The notes under the pieces are model-generated. The model searched no databases and was not told where the DNA came from. It worked only from the letters and a program-made list of their open reading frames with translations. Shown here piece by piece: positions 50,537 to 58,856 of a stretch of 64,000 nucleotides of DNA; positions within the stretch are counted from its first letter, which is position 1; every line of letters begins with the position of its first letter. The stretch comes from Chryseobacterium jejuense (lineage in GTDB: Bacteria; Bacteroidota; Bacteroidia; Flavobacteriales; Weeksellaceae), in assembly GCF_017877355.1 (NCBI RefSeq), contig NZ_JAGIPR010000015.1, positions 1-64,000 of the forward strand. The letters run 5' to 3'. Made by a program: the position numbers and the translations under genes.

Positions 50537-51021
50537 AACCACAAAAGTCACAAAAGAATTTATGATTACATAGTCATATTTAACTGATTTGACCTATAAG
50601 ATAAACGGCGCCTGCATAGAAGTTCACAAAATTCTGGGCGCCGGTTTATTAGAAAGTGTATACCATAAATGTCTGAAAGAAGAATTCAAATTAAGAAATA
50701 TTAATTTTAAATCTGAGTTGAAAGTTCCTGTAAATTATAAAGGAAAAGAAATTGAATGTGATTTCTTCTGCGATTTTTTAGTGGAAGATTTAATTGTCAT
50801 TGAACTGAAATCAGTTGTTTAATTAAATGATATCCATCGGGCTCAACTTTTAAACTATATCAACTTAATGAAGAAGCCTAAAGGCATCTTAGTGAATTTT
50901 AATGTAAAAAATCTTTATCATAATGGACAAGAAACTTTTGTTAATAAATATTACGATATGCTTTTTTGAACTTTAAAGATCAAAACTATTTACTTAAAAA
51001 ACTTTTGTGACTTTTGTGGTT
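50537..51021. mobile_element. 485-bp element with perfect 20-bp inverted ends around a GxxExxY gene
   Basis: AACCACAAAAGTCACAAAAG (50537-50556) is repeated exactly inverted as CTTTTGTGACTTTTGTGGTT (51002-51021). Between them is only the GxxExxY gene (broken). No transposase is present and no clear target duplication is seen. The 172-bp element at 43009-43180 has the same tips. The pattern is of a non-autonomous mobile cassette, whether moved by a transposase elsewhere or by recombination. Confidence 0.7.
50589..50969 (+). pseudogene. GxxExxY protein gene broken by a nonsense codon
   Basis: The frame starts at a TTG (50589), reads TYKINGACIEVHKILGAGLL then ESVYHKCLKEEF, the GxxExxY motif (GAGLLESVYH), and the PD-(D/E)xK-like DFFCDFLVEDLIVIELKSVV. 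A TAA at 50820 stops it; the same frame then continues LNDIHRAQLLNYINLMKKPK and GILVNFNVKNLYHNGQETF to a TGA at 50967-50969, the usual family end. One change (CAA to TAA) accounts for the break. Full length would be 126 residues. GxxExxY proteins are widespread, of unknown function, and suspected nucleases. Confidence 0.82.
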
Positions 51022-51032
51022 ATATAATTTTG
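51005..51032 (+). promoter_or_regulatory. Promoter of the flavin reductase gene, -33 inside the element end
   Basis: TTG (51005-51007) in the right inverted end, 17 bases, TAATTTTG (51025-51032), then ATG at 51045. The -33 is contributed by the element and the -7 lies four bases outside it. Confidence 0.45.
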
Positions 51033-51044
51033 TAGCTATAAAAT

Positions 51045-51866
51045 ATGAAAACAGTAATTCCTTCTGAGCTAACCTCTGTACAGCTTCAGACCATCATGCA
51101 GACCGCCGTTTCACCACGTCCTATCGCATTGGCATCTACGGTGGATCAAGACGGTAATCATAACTTATCCCCATTCAGTTTTTTCAATATGTTCAGTACG
51201 GTTCCCCCGATTCTGATCTTCTCACCATCCAGGAGAGTACGTGATAATACCACGAAACATACCCTTGAAAATGTTTTGGAAATTCCGGAAGTTGTTATCG
51301 GAACAGTAAACTTTCCAATTGTACAGCAAATTTCTTTAGCTTCTACAGAATATGAAACAGGAGTTAATGAGTTTATAAAATCTGGTCTTACCATGAGAGA
51401 TGCAGATCTTGTGAAACCTAAATTGATTGAAGAATGCCCCGTAAACTTTGAATGTAAAGTTTTAGAGGTAAAATCTTTAGGCAACCAAGGTGGAGCTGGA
51501 AATCTTGTAATCTGCGAAGTTCAGAAGATTCATATCAGAGAAGAATACCTGAATGAAGCCGGAAATCTGGATCAGCAAAAACTGGATATGGTAGCCCGTT
51601 TAGGTAGTAACTGGTATTCAAGAAGTAATGAGAACAGCCTTTTTGAAGTTCCTAAACCTTTGGTAACAAAAGGAATTGGTTTTGATCTTTTACCGGATGC
51701 TATCAAATACAGCAAAGTATTTACAGGAAATGATTTAGGAATGCTGGCGAATGTTGAAGTATTACCTTCCGGAGAATATTATTCAGATGAAAATACTCAT
51801 CAGGACGCTCAAAAACTTTTGTTGGAAAGTAATATTGAAGAAGCCTGGAAGATCTTAATTAAATAA
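51045..51866 (+). CDS. Flavin reductase-like (FMN-binding split barrel) protein
   Basis: This 273-residue protein has the flavin reductase-like split-barrel: MQTAVSPRPIALASTVDQDG, NLSPFSFFNMFSTVPPILIF and FIKSGLTMRDADLVKPKLIE, all typical of the FMN-binding family. It binds FMN and may reduce free flavin for a partner oxygenase, or act on another substrate. It lies 179 bp after fahA with the inverted-end element between; it may have been the next gene of the tyrosine cluster before insertion (inference). Confidence 0.85.
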   Translation: MKTVIPSELTSVQLQTIMQTAVSPRPIALASTVDQDGNHNLSPFSFFNMFSTVPPILIFSPSRRVRDNTTKHTLENVLEIPEVVIGTVNFPIVQQISLASTEYETGVNEFIKSGLTMRDADLVKPKLIEECPVNFECKVLEVKSLGNQGGAGNLVICEVQKIHIREEYLNEAGNLDQQKLDMVARLGSNWYSRSNENSLFEVPKPLVTKGIGFDLLPDAIKYSKVFTGNDLGMLANVEVLPSGEYYSDENTHQDAQKLLLESNIEEAWKILIK

Positions 51867-51882
51867 TTTCAATGTATTCAAT

Positions 51883-51913
51883 AAAAAAGGAGTGAAAGTT
51901 TCACTCCTTTTTT
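51883..51913. terminator. Bidirectional terminator
   Basis: AAAAAAGGAGTGAA (51883-51896) and TTCACTCCTTTTTT (51899-51912) with a two-base loop; between convergent genes. Confidence 0.88.
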
Positions 51914-51956
51914 ATTACTATTAAGGCATCTTATTACCCCAATATAATTTAAATAT

Positions 51957-52472
51957 TTATTTAGTCTCCAATGTTTTTGAAACAGTAATTTTTCCTTTTT
52001 CTGCAAAGTCTGTTACCTTACCGTCTTTATCAATGGAAACATTCAGGTTATCATTTTTAGAGTCATAATAAATGTACGTTGCATATCCCGGGCAATCATG
52101 TTGTTTACATCCGTGAATTTTATAAATCCCGTTATCAGATACAATAGGACCCTCCACATTGAAGTTTTTGAGCATCATATCATATTCTTTTCCAACAAGT
52201 TTTTTCACTCTTTCTGCAAAGCTTTTATCTTCAAACAATTTGACATCGTGAGGATATTTTTCTTCATTTTTGGTGATAATTTCAAGTGTAGCTCCGGTTG
52301 AAGGAGTTGTAACCGTTACTGAATCCGTCTTTGGAGTTACATTAGAATCTTTTGGTAGTACGGTAGCCAGTGTATCTGTACTTACAGAAGATTGGGTTTT
52401 AGCTTCTTTTTTACAGGAAACAACAGTTCCCAATAATAGCAGCGCTAATGCGCCCGTAATAATTTTTTTCAT
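51957..52472 (-). CDS. Hypothetical lipoprotein
   Basis: The 171-residue lipoprotein has a lipobox (LLGTVVSCKKE, Cys20), then a Ser/Thr-rich linker (about 25-62) and a small domain (about 65-165) with IYKIHGCKQHDCPGYATYIY and YYDSKNDNLNVSIDKDGKVT. The CKQHDC pair may form a disulfide or bind a ligand. The domain resembles Ivy-like or C-type-lysozyme-inhibitor proteins in having GCKxHxC, but this is a weak resemblance. Likely faces the periplasm or the surface. Confidence 0.7.
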   Translation of the reverse strand: MKKIITGALALLLLGTVVSCKKEAKTQSSVSTDTLATVLPKDSNVTPKTDSVTVTTPSTGATLEIITKNEEKYPHDVKLFEDKSFAERVKKLVGKEYDMMLKNFNVEGPIVSDNGIYKIHGCKQHDCPGYATYIYYDSKNDNLNVSIDKDGKVTDFAEKGKITVSKTLETK

Positions 52473-52567
52473 AATAATATTTAGTATGGTGGTTAATCTA
52501 TTATAACGTGATTATAACCGATTTATTTTAAATATTTTACTTTATTTCCAATGTTCCCGGAGGTTTT

Positions 52568-53410
52568 CTATTTTATATTTTTAACTAAAAAGTCAATGCA
52601 TTTTTCTGTTACGCTATTTAGATCATCCGGCAAATTGGAATCACTCCAAGGCTCTTTCGCTCCAAAAGTGTGATTTCCACCCTCAATAAGAAAAAGCGCT
52701 GAGTTCGGATTTAGAATATGAAGATGCTCTGCATGTTTTACCTCTACAGCTTCGTCCTCCGTTCCATGGATAATTAACATATAAGCTTTAGCCATTTCTG
52801 CTGCCCGTTCTACATCAAAACGGTGTATATTTTTTTCATAATCTTCATAAAACTGATAATAATGGGGCATTTCCTGTTGAGTACGTCCATTTAAAGCATA
52901 GTAAACCCCATCTTTCTTCCAGTTTTCAAAAAAAACACCTGTTGGAAAGCGATCCAATGTATCTACACTTGCCAACGTAATCAAACCGTTGATTCTTTCA
53001 TCTTCAACAGTTTTAATAATGGAAATTCCTCCTCCCCTGCTATGTCCCATCAGAATAACCTTTTCCTGATCTACATGTGAATTCTGAATAAAATGATCAA
53101 TAACAACCCCAAGATCAGACAATTCTTTAGAATAATTATTATTTCCAAAAGCTTCCAGATCAGCAAAATGCTGAGGCTTATCTATTGTGGTTCCATTATG
53201 AGAAAAATTAAATTTCACGAAGAAAAAACCTGCTTTTGCAAATTTTTCGCCCATCAAATCCCACGCTCCCCAGTCTTTATACCCTTTATACCCGTGAACA
53301 AAAATGACTAAAGGTAACTTTTCTTCAGTCTCTTTATAAAAAGCATCAGCAAGAAAACCTTTTGTTACTTTATTTTCTAAAAAAATATTCTTTTCACTAA
53401 TCAAATTCAT
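52568..53410 (-). CDS. Alpha/beta hydrolase
   Basis: The 280-residue hydrolase has FVHGYKGYKDWGAWDLMGEK (oxyanion region), the nucleophile elbow MGHSRGGGISI (GxSxG, Ser about 125) and near the end IIHGTEDEAV and GGNHTF, placing Asp and His of the triad. It has no signal peptide. Substrate is unknown; the family includes dienelactone hydrolase-like and esterase-type enzymes. Confidence 0.87.
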   Translation of the reverse strand: MNLISEKNIFLENKVTKGFLADAFYKETEEKLPLVIFVHGYKGYKDWGAWDLMGEKFAKAGFFFVKFNFSHNGTTIDKPQHFADLEAFGNNNYSKELSDLGVVIDHFIQNSHVDQEKVILMGHSRGGGISIIKTVEDERINGLITLASVDTLDRFPTGVFFENWKKDGVYYALNGRTQQEMPHYYQFYEDYEKNIHRFDVERAAEMAKAYMLIIHGTEDEAVEVKHAEHLHILNPNSALFLIEGGNHTFGAKEPWSDSNLPDDLNSVTEKCIDFLVKNIK

Positions 53411-53600
53411 AAAACAGGTTGCTTTTATTCGTTATTCTATCGGTCCAGAACACTAATTTACTTTAAAATTTGTAAAAAAATTTCAGTTTTTTATTTTAAT
53501 TTCCTTTTCCACTGTTTTTGGTATTACACTTTGCGTTGTAATATCTCAATATAAAGCGAGAGAAAAAGAATTCATTAAAAAAATTATAAAAAAATAACCT

Positions 53601-53608
53601 TATTTTTG
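53601..53608 (+). promoter_or_regulatory. -7 element abutting the HipA-like start codon
   Basis: TATTTTTG ends four bases before the ATG at 53613, so the message may be leaderless unless the second ATG at 53640 is used. No -33 TTG. Confidence 0.45.
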
Positions 53609-53612
53609 CTTC

Positions 53613-54386
53613 ATGCAGAATTTAAGAACGGTAACTGTGATGCGTTACATTCTGCCATTGAGAGAGGGAGGTTCACTTCCTGCTTTGGCAGAAGCTGATG
53701 ATGATTTTAAATATGTCTTAAAGTTCCGTGGCGCTGGTCATGGAGTTAAAATGCTGATCTCCGAATTTTTAGGGGGAAAGATTACAGAAGCTTTAGGATT
53801 AAAGATTCCTGAACTGGTTTTCATTAACCTTGATGCAGACTTTGGAAGAACGGAAGCAGATGAAGAAATACAGGATTTATTAAAGTATTCCGAGGGTTTG
53901 AATCTCGGCTTGCACTATCTGTCAGGTTCCATCACTTATGATCCCGGAGTGAGTGTTGATCCGCTTCTGGCTTCAAAAATAGTATGGCTGGATGCTTTCA
54001 TTACCAATATTGACCGTACCTTTAAGAATACGAATATGCTGATGTGGCATAAAGAACTTTGGATTATTGATAATGGAGCTTCGTTCTATTTCCACCATTC
54101 ATGGCAAAATTTTGATGCTGCGGCAAAGACTCCGTTCAAATATGTGAAAGACCATGTCCTTCTTCCTAAAGCCAGCAAGCTTGATGAAGCAGATAAGTTT
54201 GCTCATGAAATACTGAATGAAACACTTTTCAGAGATATTGTCAATGCTATTCCTGAAGATTGGTTACATTGGAATGATGCGGATGAAACGCCTGATGAAA
54301 TCCGTGAAATTTATTTTCAATTTTTGAAAACCAGATTAGAAAATTCTCAAATCTTTGTAAACGAAGCCCAAAATGCAAGAGGATAA
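53613..54386 (+). CDS. HipA-like kinase
   Basis: The 257-residue protein starts MQNLRTVTVMRYILPLREGG, which agrees with relatives, so I keep this ATG. It has a P-loop-like YVLKFRGAGHG with the Lys, the catalytic WLDAFITNIDRTFKNTNM (HRD-like Asp and Asn) and the metal-binding LWIIDNGASFYFHH (DFG-like). It is the single-domain HipA form, without the N-subdomain of toxin HipA. HipA kinases phosphorylate a target such as a tRNA synthetase. The next gene, DUF3037, overlaps it by 14 bases. Confidence 0.8.
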   Translation: MQNLRTVTVMRYILPLREGGSLPALAEADDDFKYVLKFRGAGHGVKMLISEFLGGKITEALGLKIPELVFINLDADFGRTEADEEIQDLLKYSEGLNLGLHYLSGSITYDPGVSVDPLLASKIVWLDAFITNIDRTFKNTNMLMWHKELWIIDNGASFYFHHSWQNFDAAAKTPFKYVKDHVLLPKASKLDEADKFAHEILNETLFRDIVNAIPEDWLHWNDADETPDEIREIYFQFLKTRLENSQIFVNEAQNARG

Positions 54387-54756
54387 AATATATGAATATG
54401 CGGTAATACGCTTGGTGCCAAAAGTTGAAAGAGAAGAATTTTTCAATATCGGATTGGTTATGTTTTCTAAAAAGGAGAAATTCATCCGGGTAGAATTCTA
54501 CTTATGTCCTGATAAATTTAAGCTGATGCACAGCAAACTGGATTATGACGATATTATTCAAAACCTTGAAAGCTTTCAGAAAATAGCCAATGGAGACAAG
54601 GATGGCGGACCTATTGCTCTGCTTGATGTCCCAGAACGTTTCCGCTGGCTGACCGCTGTAAGAAGTGCCGTTGTACAAACTTCCAGACCTCATCCGGGAA
54701 AATCTAAGGATCTGAATATTACTTTTGGTAAACTTTTTGAAGAGTTAGTAAAGTAA
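54373..54756 (+). CDS. DUF3037 family protein paired with the HipA-like kinase
   Basis: The 127-residue soluble protein matches DUF3037: YEYAVIRLVPKVEREEFFNI at the start and GPIALLDVPERFRWLTAVRS, TSRPHPGKSKD near the end. The start codon lies inside the HipA-like gene (14-bp overlap), which implies coupled translation. The HipA-like/DUF3037 pair is common in bacteria; DUF3037 may be the partner or control protein of the kinase, but no function is known to me. Confidence 0.82.
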   Translation: MQEDKIYEYAVIRLVPKVEREEFFNIGLVMFSKKEKFIRVEFYLCPDKFKLMHSKLDYDDIIQNLESFQKIANGDKDGGPIALLDVPERFRWLTAVRSAVVQTSRPHPGKSKDLNITFGKLFEELVK

Positions 54757-54777
54757 TAATTTCCTTTAAAAAATTTT

Positions 54778-55812
54778 ATGCAATCATCTATAAACAACAT
54801 ATCAATCAACAGGTTTTTCACAAACCTGTTTTTTATTTTATTTTTAAGCGTTTCATGTTTATTTTTTTCACAAACATTTTCACAAGCTCCCACTCAGGGT
54901 AAGCATGTAAAAAGTACTCTTCTTCCTGAGATCACAGCACTTACTGAAAACATTGTATACAAAACCAGCAAAAAAGGAGACCCCATTACATTGGATCTTT
55001 ATATGCCGAAAAATGCTTCTGCTGAAAAAATTCCCGTACTGATCTATGTTCATGGTGGAGGTTGGATAAGAGGTAATAAGGAAATTCATGCAGATGATTA
55101 CGTTGAAAATACCGTCCAAAAACTCACCAGCAGGCAATATGCTATCATCAGTATCAATTATACTCTTATTAATGAGAATACCCATTTCCCTTTGCCATTG
55201 GAAGATACTAAGGATGCCGTAAGATGGGTTAGAAAGAATGCAGAAAAATATAATTTTAATACCAATAATATTGGACTTTTTGGAACATCTGCAGGAGCAC
55301 ACCTTTCACTGATGGCTGCATATAGCCCAGACAACACCTTTATGGGAAGTCCTGAACTTTCTTCATATTCTTCAAAAGTCAATTATGTGATCGATCATTA
55401 TGGTCCGGCAGACCTGAATAAGCTTTTCCATACCAAATTAGGAACGATTCCGGTTTCTCTGGTTAAAATGATTTCAAAAAAGATCGTTGATCTGCAGCAA
55501 GGGCTTGTAAAAGGAATTTCAGGCTATGATCTGAATAAAGATCAGGATAGAACCATAGAATATTTAAAAACCATATCCCCGATTGTTTATACTTCAACAG
55601 GTGTTCCTACTTTAATTGTACAGGGAAATAAGGATAAAATAGTTCCTTTAAATCAGGCAAAAAAACTGCATCGAAAGTTGAAAAGAGAAAACATACAGAC
55701 ATCTTTAATCATTATTGAAAATGGAGTTCACAGCTTTTCTACTACAGATAAAGAGACTCTGGATAAAATGACAGACCAAATGATTGATTTTATTATTTCA
55801 CAGAAGAAATAA
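54778..55812 (+). CDS. Secreted alpha/beta hydrolase, esterase/lipase type
   Basis: The 344-residue protein has a signal peptide (about 1-38, long and hydrophobic, FLSVSCLFFSQTFSQ) and a carboxylesterase-type fold: LIYVHGGGWIRGN (HGGGW oxyanion), the elbow LFGTSAGAHLSLM (GxSxG), and Asp/His in IVQGNKDKIVP and GVHSFS. It should hydrolyse esters in the periplasm or outside. It starts 21 bp after DUF3037; a functional link is not evident. Confidence 0.87.
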   Translation: MQSSINNISINRFFTNLFFILFLSVSCLFFSQTFSQAPTQGKHVKSTLLPEITALTENIVYKTSKKGDPITLDLYMPKNASAEKIPVLIYVHGGGWIRGNKEIHADDYVENTVQKLTSRQYAIISINYTLINENTHFPLPLEDTKDAVRWVRKNAEKYNFNTNNIGLFGTSAGAHLSLMAAYSPDNTFMGSPELSSYSSKVNYVIDHYGPADLNKLFHTKLGTIPVSLVKMISKKIVDLQQGLVKGISGYDLNKDQDRTIEYLKTISPIVYTSTGVPTLIVQGNKDKIVPLNQAKKLHRKLKRENIQTSLIIIENGVHSFSTTDKETLDKMTDQMIDFIISQKK

Positions 55813-56005
55813 TATACATTATTCAAAGTAACAAAACACAAAGTAATACAAATCAAATATTTAAATAAATACAAAACAATAAATATGCTAGATTGATATA
55901 CATATTAATATTTTTTTAACTGAAAATAATTACCTTGGCTATTGTTTAAGTTTTTCATAACAAAAATCATATTTCAATTAATTATTCATTAAAAAAACAA
56001 GCAAT

Positions 56006-57847
56006 ATGGACTCTCTAAATAATATCAATGCTCTTACACTCATATTTGCATCCGTTCTTATTTTTGCAATAGCTTATCGCTTCTATGGTATTTTCATAGC
56101 CAATAAAGTTCTCAGGCTTAACGATCAGAATGTGACCCCTGCGGTAGAATTTGCAGATGGTAAAGATTATGTTGCTACTAATAAGAATGTACTCTTTGGA
56201 CATCATTTTGCGGCTATTGCTGCTGCCGGGCCATTAGTAGGACCTGTTCTCGCAGCCCAGTTCGGGTATCTTCCCGGTGCCCTGTGGATACTGATAGGTT
56301 GTGTATTGGGAGGCGGAGTTCATGATATGGTTGTCCTCTTTGCCTCTGTGAGACATAAAGGCCAGAGTCTTGCTACCATTGCCTCAAAAGAAATTGGGAA
56401 AGCAACCGGAACCGTAGCAGGTTTTGCCATACTCTTCATTCTGGTTCTTACACTGGCTGGTTTATCTCTGGCATGCATCAATGCAATGCATGAAGCTGCC
56501 TGGTCTCTTTTTACAGTAGTGATTACAATGCCTATTGCGATCATTATGGGACTGATTATGCGCTATAAAAAGAACAGTGTTCTGTTTGCAAGTATCTTAG
56601 GTGGGATTCTATTAATTGCCGGGATTATCAGCGGGCATGGATTAATGCAAAATCCAACCATAAACAATTTATTTTCATGGAATATTAAAACAATTTCCAT
56701 TGCCATTCCATTATATGGTTTTATAGCTTCTGTATTACCGGTATGGCTTCTTTTAGTACCGAGAGATTATCTTTCCACTTATTTAAAAATAGGAACTATT
56801 ATTATGCTGGCTATCGGGGTAATTGTTATTCACCCCACTGTACAGATGCCTGCTATCACAGCTTTTGTAAACGGTGGCGGGCCTATTATTGGCGGGCCGG
56901 TACTTCCTTTTATTTTTATTGTCATTGCCTGTGGGGCAATTTCCGGATTTCATGCTGTAATTGCTACGGGTACTACTCCGAAAATGCTTAATAAAGAAAG
57001 AGAAATTCTTTTTGTAGGATATGGAGCTATGCTTGTAGAAGGTTTTGTAGCACTAATGGCTCTTATTGCTGCCTGTACATTAATGCCAGGTGATTATTTT
57101 GCCATCAATACTCCTAAAGAAGCTTATGATTCATTTCTGGCAGCACATCCTTCTCTACATGGAGTAGATATAGATTATTATTCACAGAAAATAGGAATTG
57201 ACCTTTATGGCAGAACCGGTGGTGCAGTTTCCCTGGCCGTTGGAATGGCTCATATCTTTAATAAAATTCCTTATATGGATCAGCTTACAGCCTATTGGTA
57301 TAATTTTGCGATCATGTTCGAGGCCGTGTTTATCCTTACCGCCATTGATGCAGGAACAAGGGTTGGCCGCTTCTTTCTGCAGGAAATGCTGGGTTCTGTA
57401 ATTCCAAAATTTAATGATAAAAACTGGATCCCGGGAATTATTATCAGCAGTGTTCTTTTTACTTTTGCCTGGGGATATCTGGTATATACAGGAAATGTGA
57501 ACAGTATCTGGCCATTATTCGGAATCAGTAATCAGCTATTGGCAGCCTGTGGTCTTATTGTCTGTACAACAATGCTGATAAGAATGAACAGAGGGAAATA
57601 TGCATTATGCTCAGCCGTTCCGGGAGTTTTTATGGCCGGAATTACGTTCTGGGCAGGTTATATTCAGGTAACTTCTATCTATATTCCCAAAGGACAGTAT
57701 CTACTTGCTGCTTTAGCCGTAACCGCAATGATCCTTATGCTTATTGTATTTATAGGAGCGTTCAGAAAGTGGTATCAGCTGCTGCAGATTAACACAACAG
57801 AAATTGACCATTATGGAGAACCTGTGAAAGAGCTGGTAGAGAGATAA
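56006..57847 (+). CDS. cstA: CstA family carbon starvation / peptide permease
   Basis: This 613-residue polytopic protein (about 16 helices) has the CstA hallmarks: KDYVATNKNVLFGHHFAAIA, GPLVGPVLAAQFGYLPGALW, GGVHDMVVLFASVRHKGQSL and a central ACGAISGFHAVIATGTTPKM. CstA transporters take up pyruvate or peptides when carbon is low. It is 150 bp upstream of a thiamine operon but has its own transcript, since a TPP riboswitch promoter lies between. No promoter for it was recognised. Confidence 0.9.
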   Translation: MDSLNNINALTLIFASVLIFAIAYRFYGIFIANKVLRLNDQNVTPAVEFADGKDYVATNKNVLFGHHFAAIAAAGPLVGPVLAAQFGYLPGALWILIGCVLGGGVHDMVVLFASVRHKGQSLATIASKEIGKATGTVAGFAILFILVLTLAGLSLACINAMHEAAWSLFTVVITMPIAIIMGLIMRYKKNSVLFASILGGILLIAGIISGHGLMQNPTINNLFSWNIKTISIAIPLYGFIASVLPVWLLLVPRDYLSTYLKIGTIIMLAIGVIVIHPTVQMPAITAFVNGGGPIIGGPVLPFIFIVIACGAISGFHAVIATGTTPKMLNKEREILFVGYGAMLVEGFVALMALIAACTLMPGDYFAINTPKEAYDSFLAAHPSLHGVDIDYYSQKIGIDLYGRTGGAVSLAVGMAHIFNKIPYMDQLTAYWYNFAIMFEAVFILTAIDAGTRVGRFFLQEMLGSVIPKFNDKNWIPGIIISSVLFTFAWGYLVYTGNVNSIWPLFGISNQLLAACGLIVCTTMLIRMNRGKYALCSAVPGVFMAGITFWAGYIQVTSIYIPKGQYLLAALAVTAMILMLIVFIGAFRKWYQLLQINTTEIDHYGEPVKELVER

Positions 57848-57875
57848 TGTGCTTTCTGCAAAATCTGTTAAAGAC

Positions 57876-57907
57876 TTTTGCTTCCTCTGATAATTTTTAT
57901 ACATTTG
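57876..57907 (+). promoter_or_regulatory. Promoter of the thiamine operon
   Basis: TTTTG (57876-57880), 19 bases, TACATTTG (57900-57907): full Bacteroidota match. The start point would be about 57911-57914, at the first bases of the riboswitch P1 stem. Confidence 0.7.
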
Positions 57908-57991
57908 TTTTGCTTTAGGGGTATTCTGTAAAGAATTGAGAGAGTCCCTTTGAACCTGATACGGCTTACACCGACGTAGGGAAAAGCAAAA
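57908..57991 (+). ncRNA. TPP riboswitch (THI element)
   Basis: The sequence has the TPP aptamer's conserved segments: GGGGT (57918-57922), the TTGAGAG region with CCCTT (57936-57950), GAACCTGAT (57952-57960) and CGTAGGGA (57975-57982), with a P1 stem TTTTGCTTT (57908-57916) / AAAGCAAAA (57983-57991). It binds thiamine pyrophosphate and reduces expression of thiM-tenA. The following GACAT...ATGTC hairpin (57993-58010) may be the expression platform, by termination or by masking the start; which one is not clear. Confidence 0.92.
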
Positions 57992-58058
57992 TGACATGAT
58001 TTCTTATGTCTTTTGTTCCGGATTTTTTCCTAAAGCTATTTTTATTTTAATAATAACA

Positions 58059-58856
58059 ATGGAAAAAAATCTCTGGCAACAAGTTCAGCTTGTACGACAA
58101 AAATCTCCTCTTGTTCACAATATAACCAATTATGTAGTGATGAACAATACAGCCAATGCTCTTTTGGCTGCAGGAGCCTCTCCTATTATGGCACATGCCA
58201 AATCAGAAATCCGGGAAATGATTAATATAGCTCATTCTGTGGTTATTAATATCGGTACTCTGGATGAATATTGGTCTGAGTCTATGCTGATGGCCGCAGA
58301 AACAGCGAATGCCATTCATAAACCATGGGTACTTGATCCAGTGGGAGCAGGAGCAACTTCATTCCGTGATCAGATTTTACATCAACTGTTACAATTTCAT
58401 CCTACCGTAATCAGAGGCAATGCTTCTGAAATTATTGCTCTTGCTAAGATCAATACAACAGTAACTAAAGGCGTAGACAGTACAGCAGAAAGTAATGATG
58501 CCGTGAAAGCTGCACAAATCCTGGTTCAACAATATAATACCATTGTGTGTATCTCCGGTGAAACAGATATTATTCTTAGCCAAGATCAATCTATACAAAT
58601 TAAAAACGGACATTCCCTTATGACCAAAGTAACGGGGCTGGGATGTTCTGCAAGTGCATTAGCAGGTGCATTCATCGCCATTGCAGAAGATAAAGCAGCA
58701 GGTATTGCTGCGGCCATGTCATTATTGGGAATAGCAGGTGAACTGGCTGTTCGTGAAAGTAAAGGCCCCGGCAGCCTTCAGGTCAATTTGATTGATAAAT
58801 TATATAACATGACCGAAGAAGAATTTACAAGCCATTTAAAAATAGAAAAATCATGA
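58059..58856 (+). CDS. thiM: Hydroxyethylthiazole kinase
   Basis: The start at 58059 (MEKNLWQQVQLVRQKSPLVH) gives 265 residues; the frame upstream to 57996 runs into the riboswitch and is not coding. Motifs are NITNYVVMNNTANALLAAGA with SPIMAHA, VLDPVGAGAT and VTGLGCSASALAGAF (active-site Cys and anion hole). ThiM phosphorylates salvaged thiazole. It leads a four-gene operon with overlapping genes. Confidence 0.93.
   Translation: MEKNLWQQVQLVRQKSPLVHNITNYVVMNNTANALLAAGASPIMAHAKSEIREMINIAHSVVINIGTLDEYWSESMLMAAETANAIHKPWVLDPVGAGATSFRDQILHQLLQFHPTVIRGNASEIIALAKINTTVTKGVDSTAESNDAVKAAQILVQQYNTIVCISGETDIILSQDQSIQIKNGHSLMTKVTGLGCSASALAGAFIAIAEDKAAGIAAAMSLLGIAGELAVRESKGPGSLQVNLIDKLYNMTEEEFTSHLKIEKS

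Noticed and set aside
50562-50588. ATG at 50562 as the start of the GxxExxY gene
   Set aside because: It runs into a TAG after three codons; the TTG at 50589 fits the family N-terminus.
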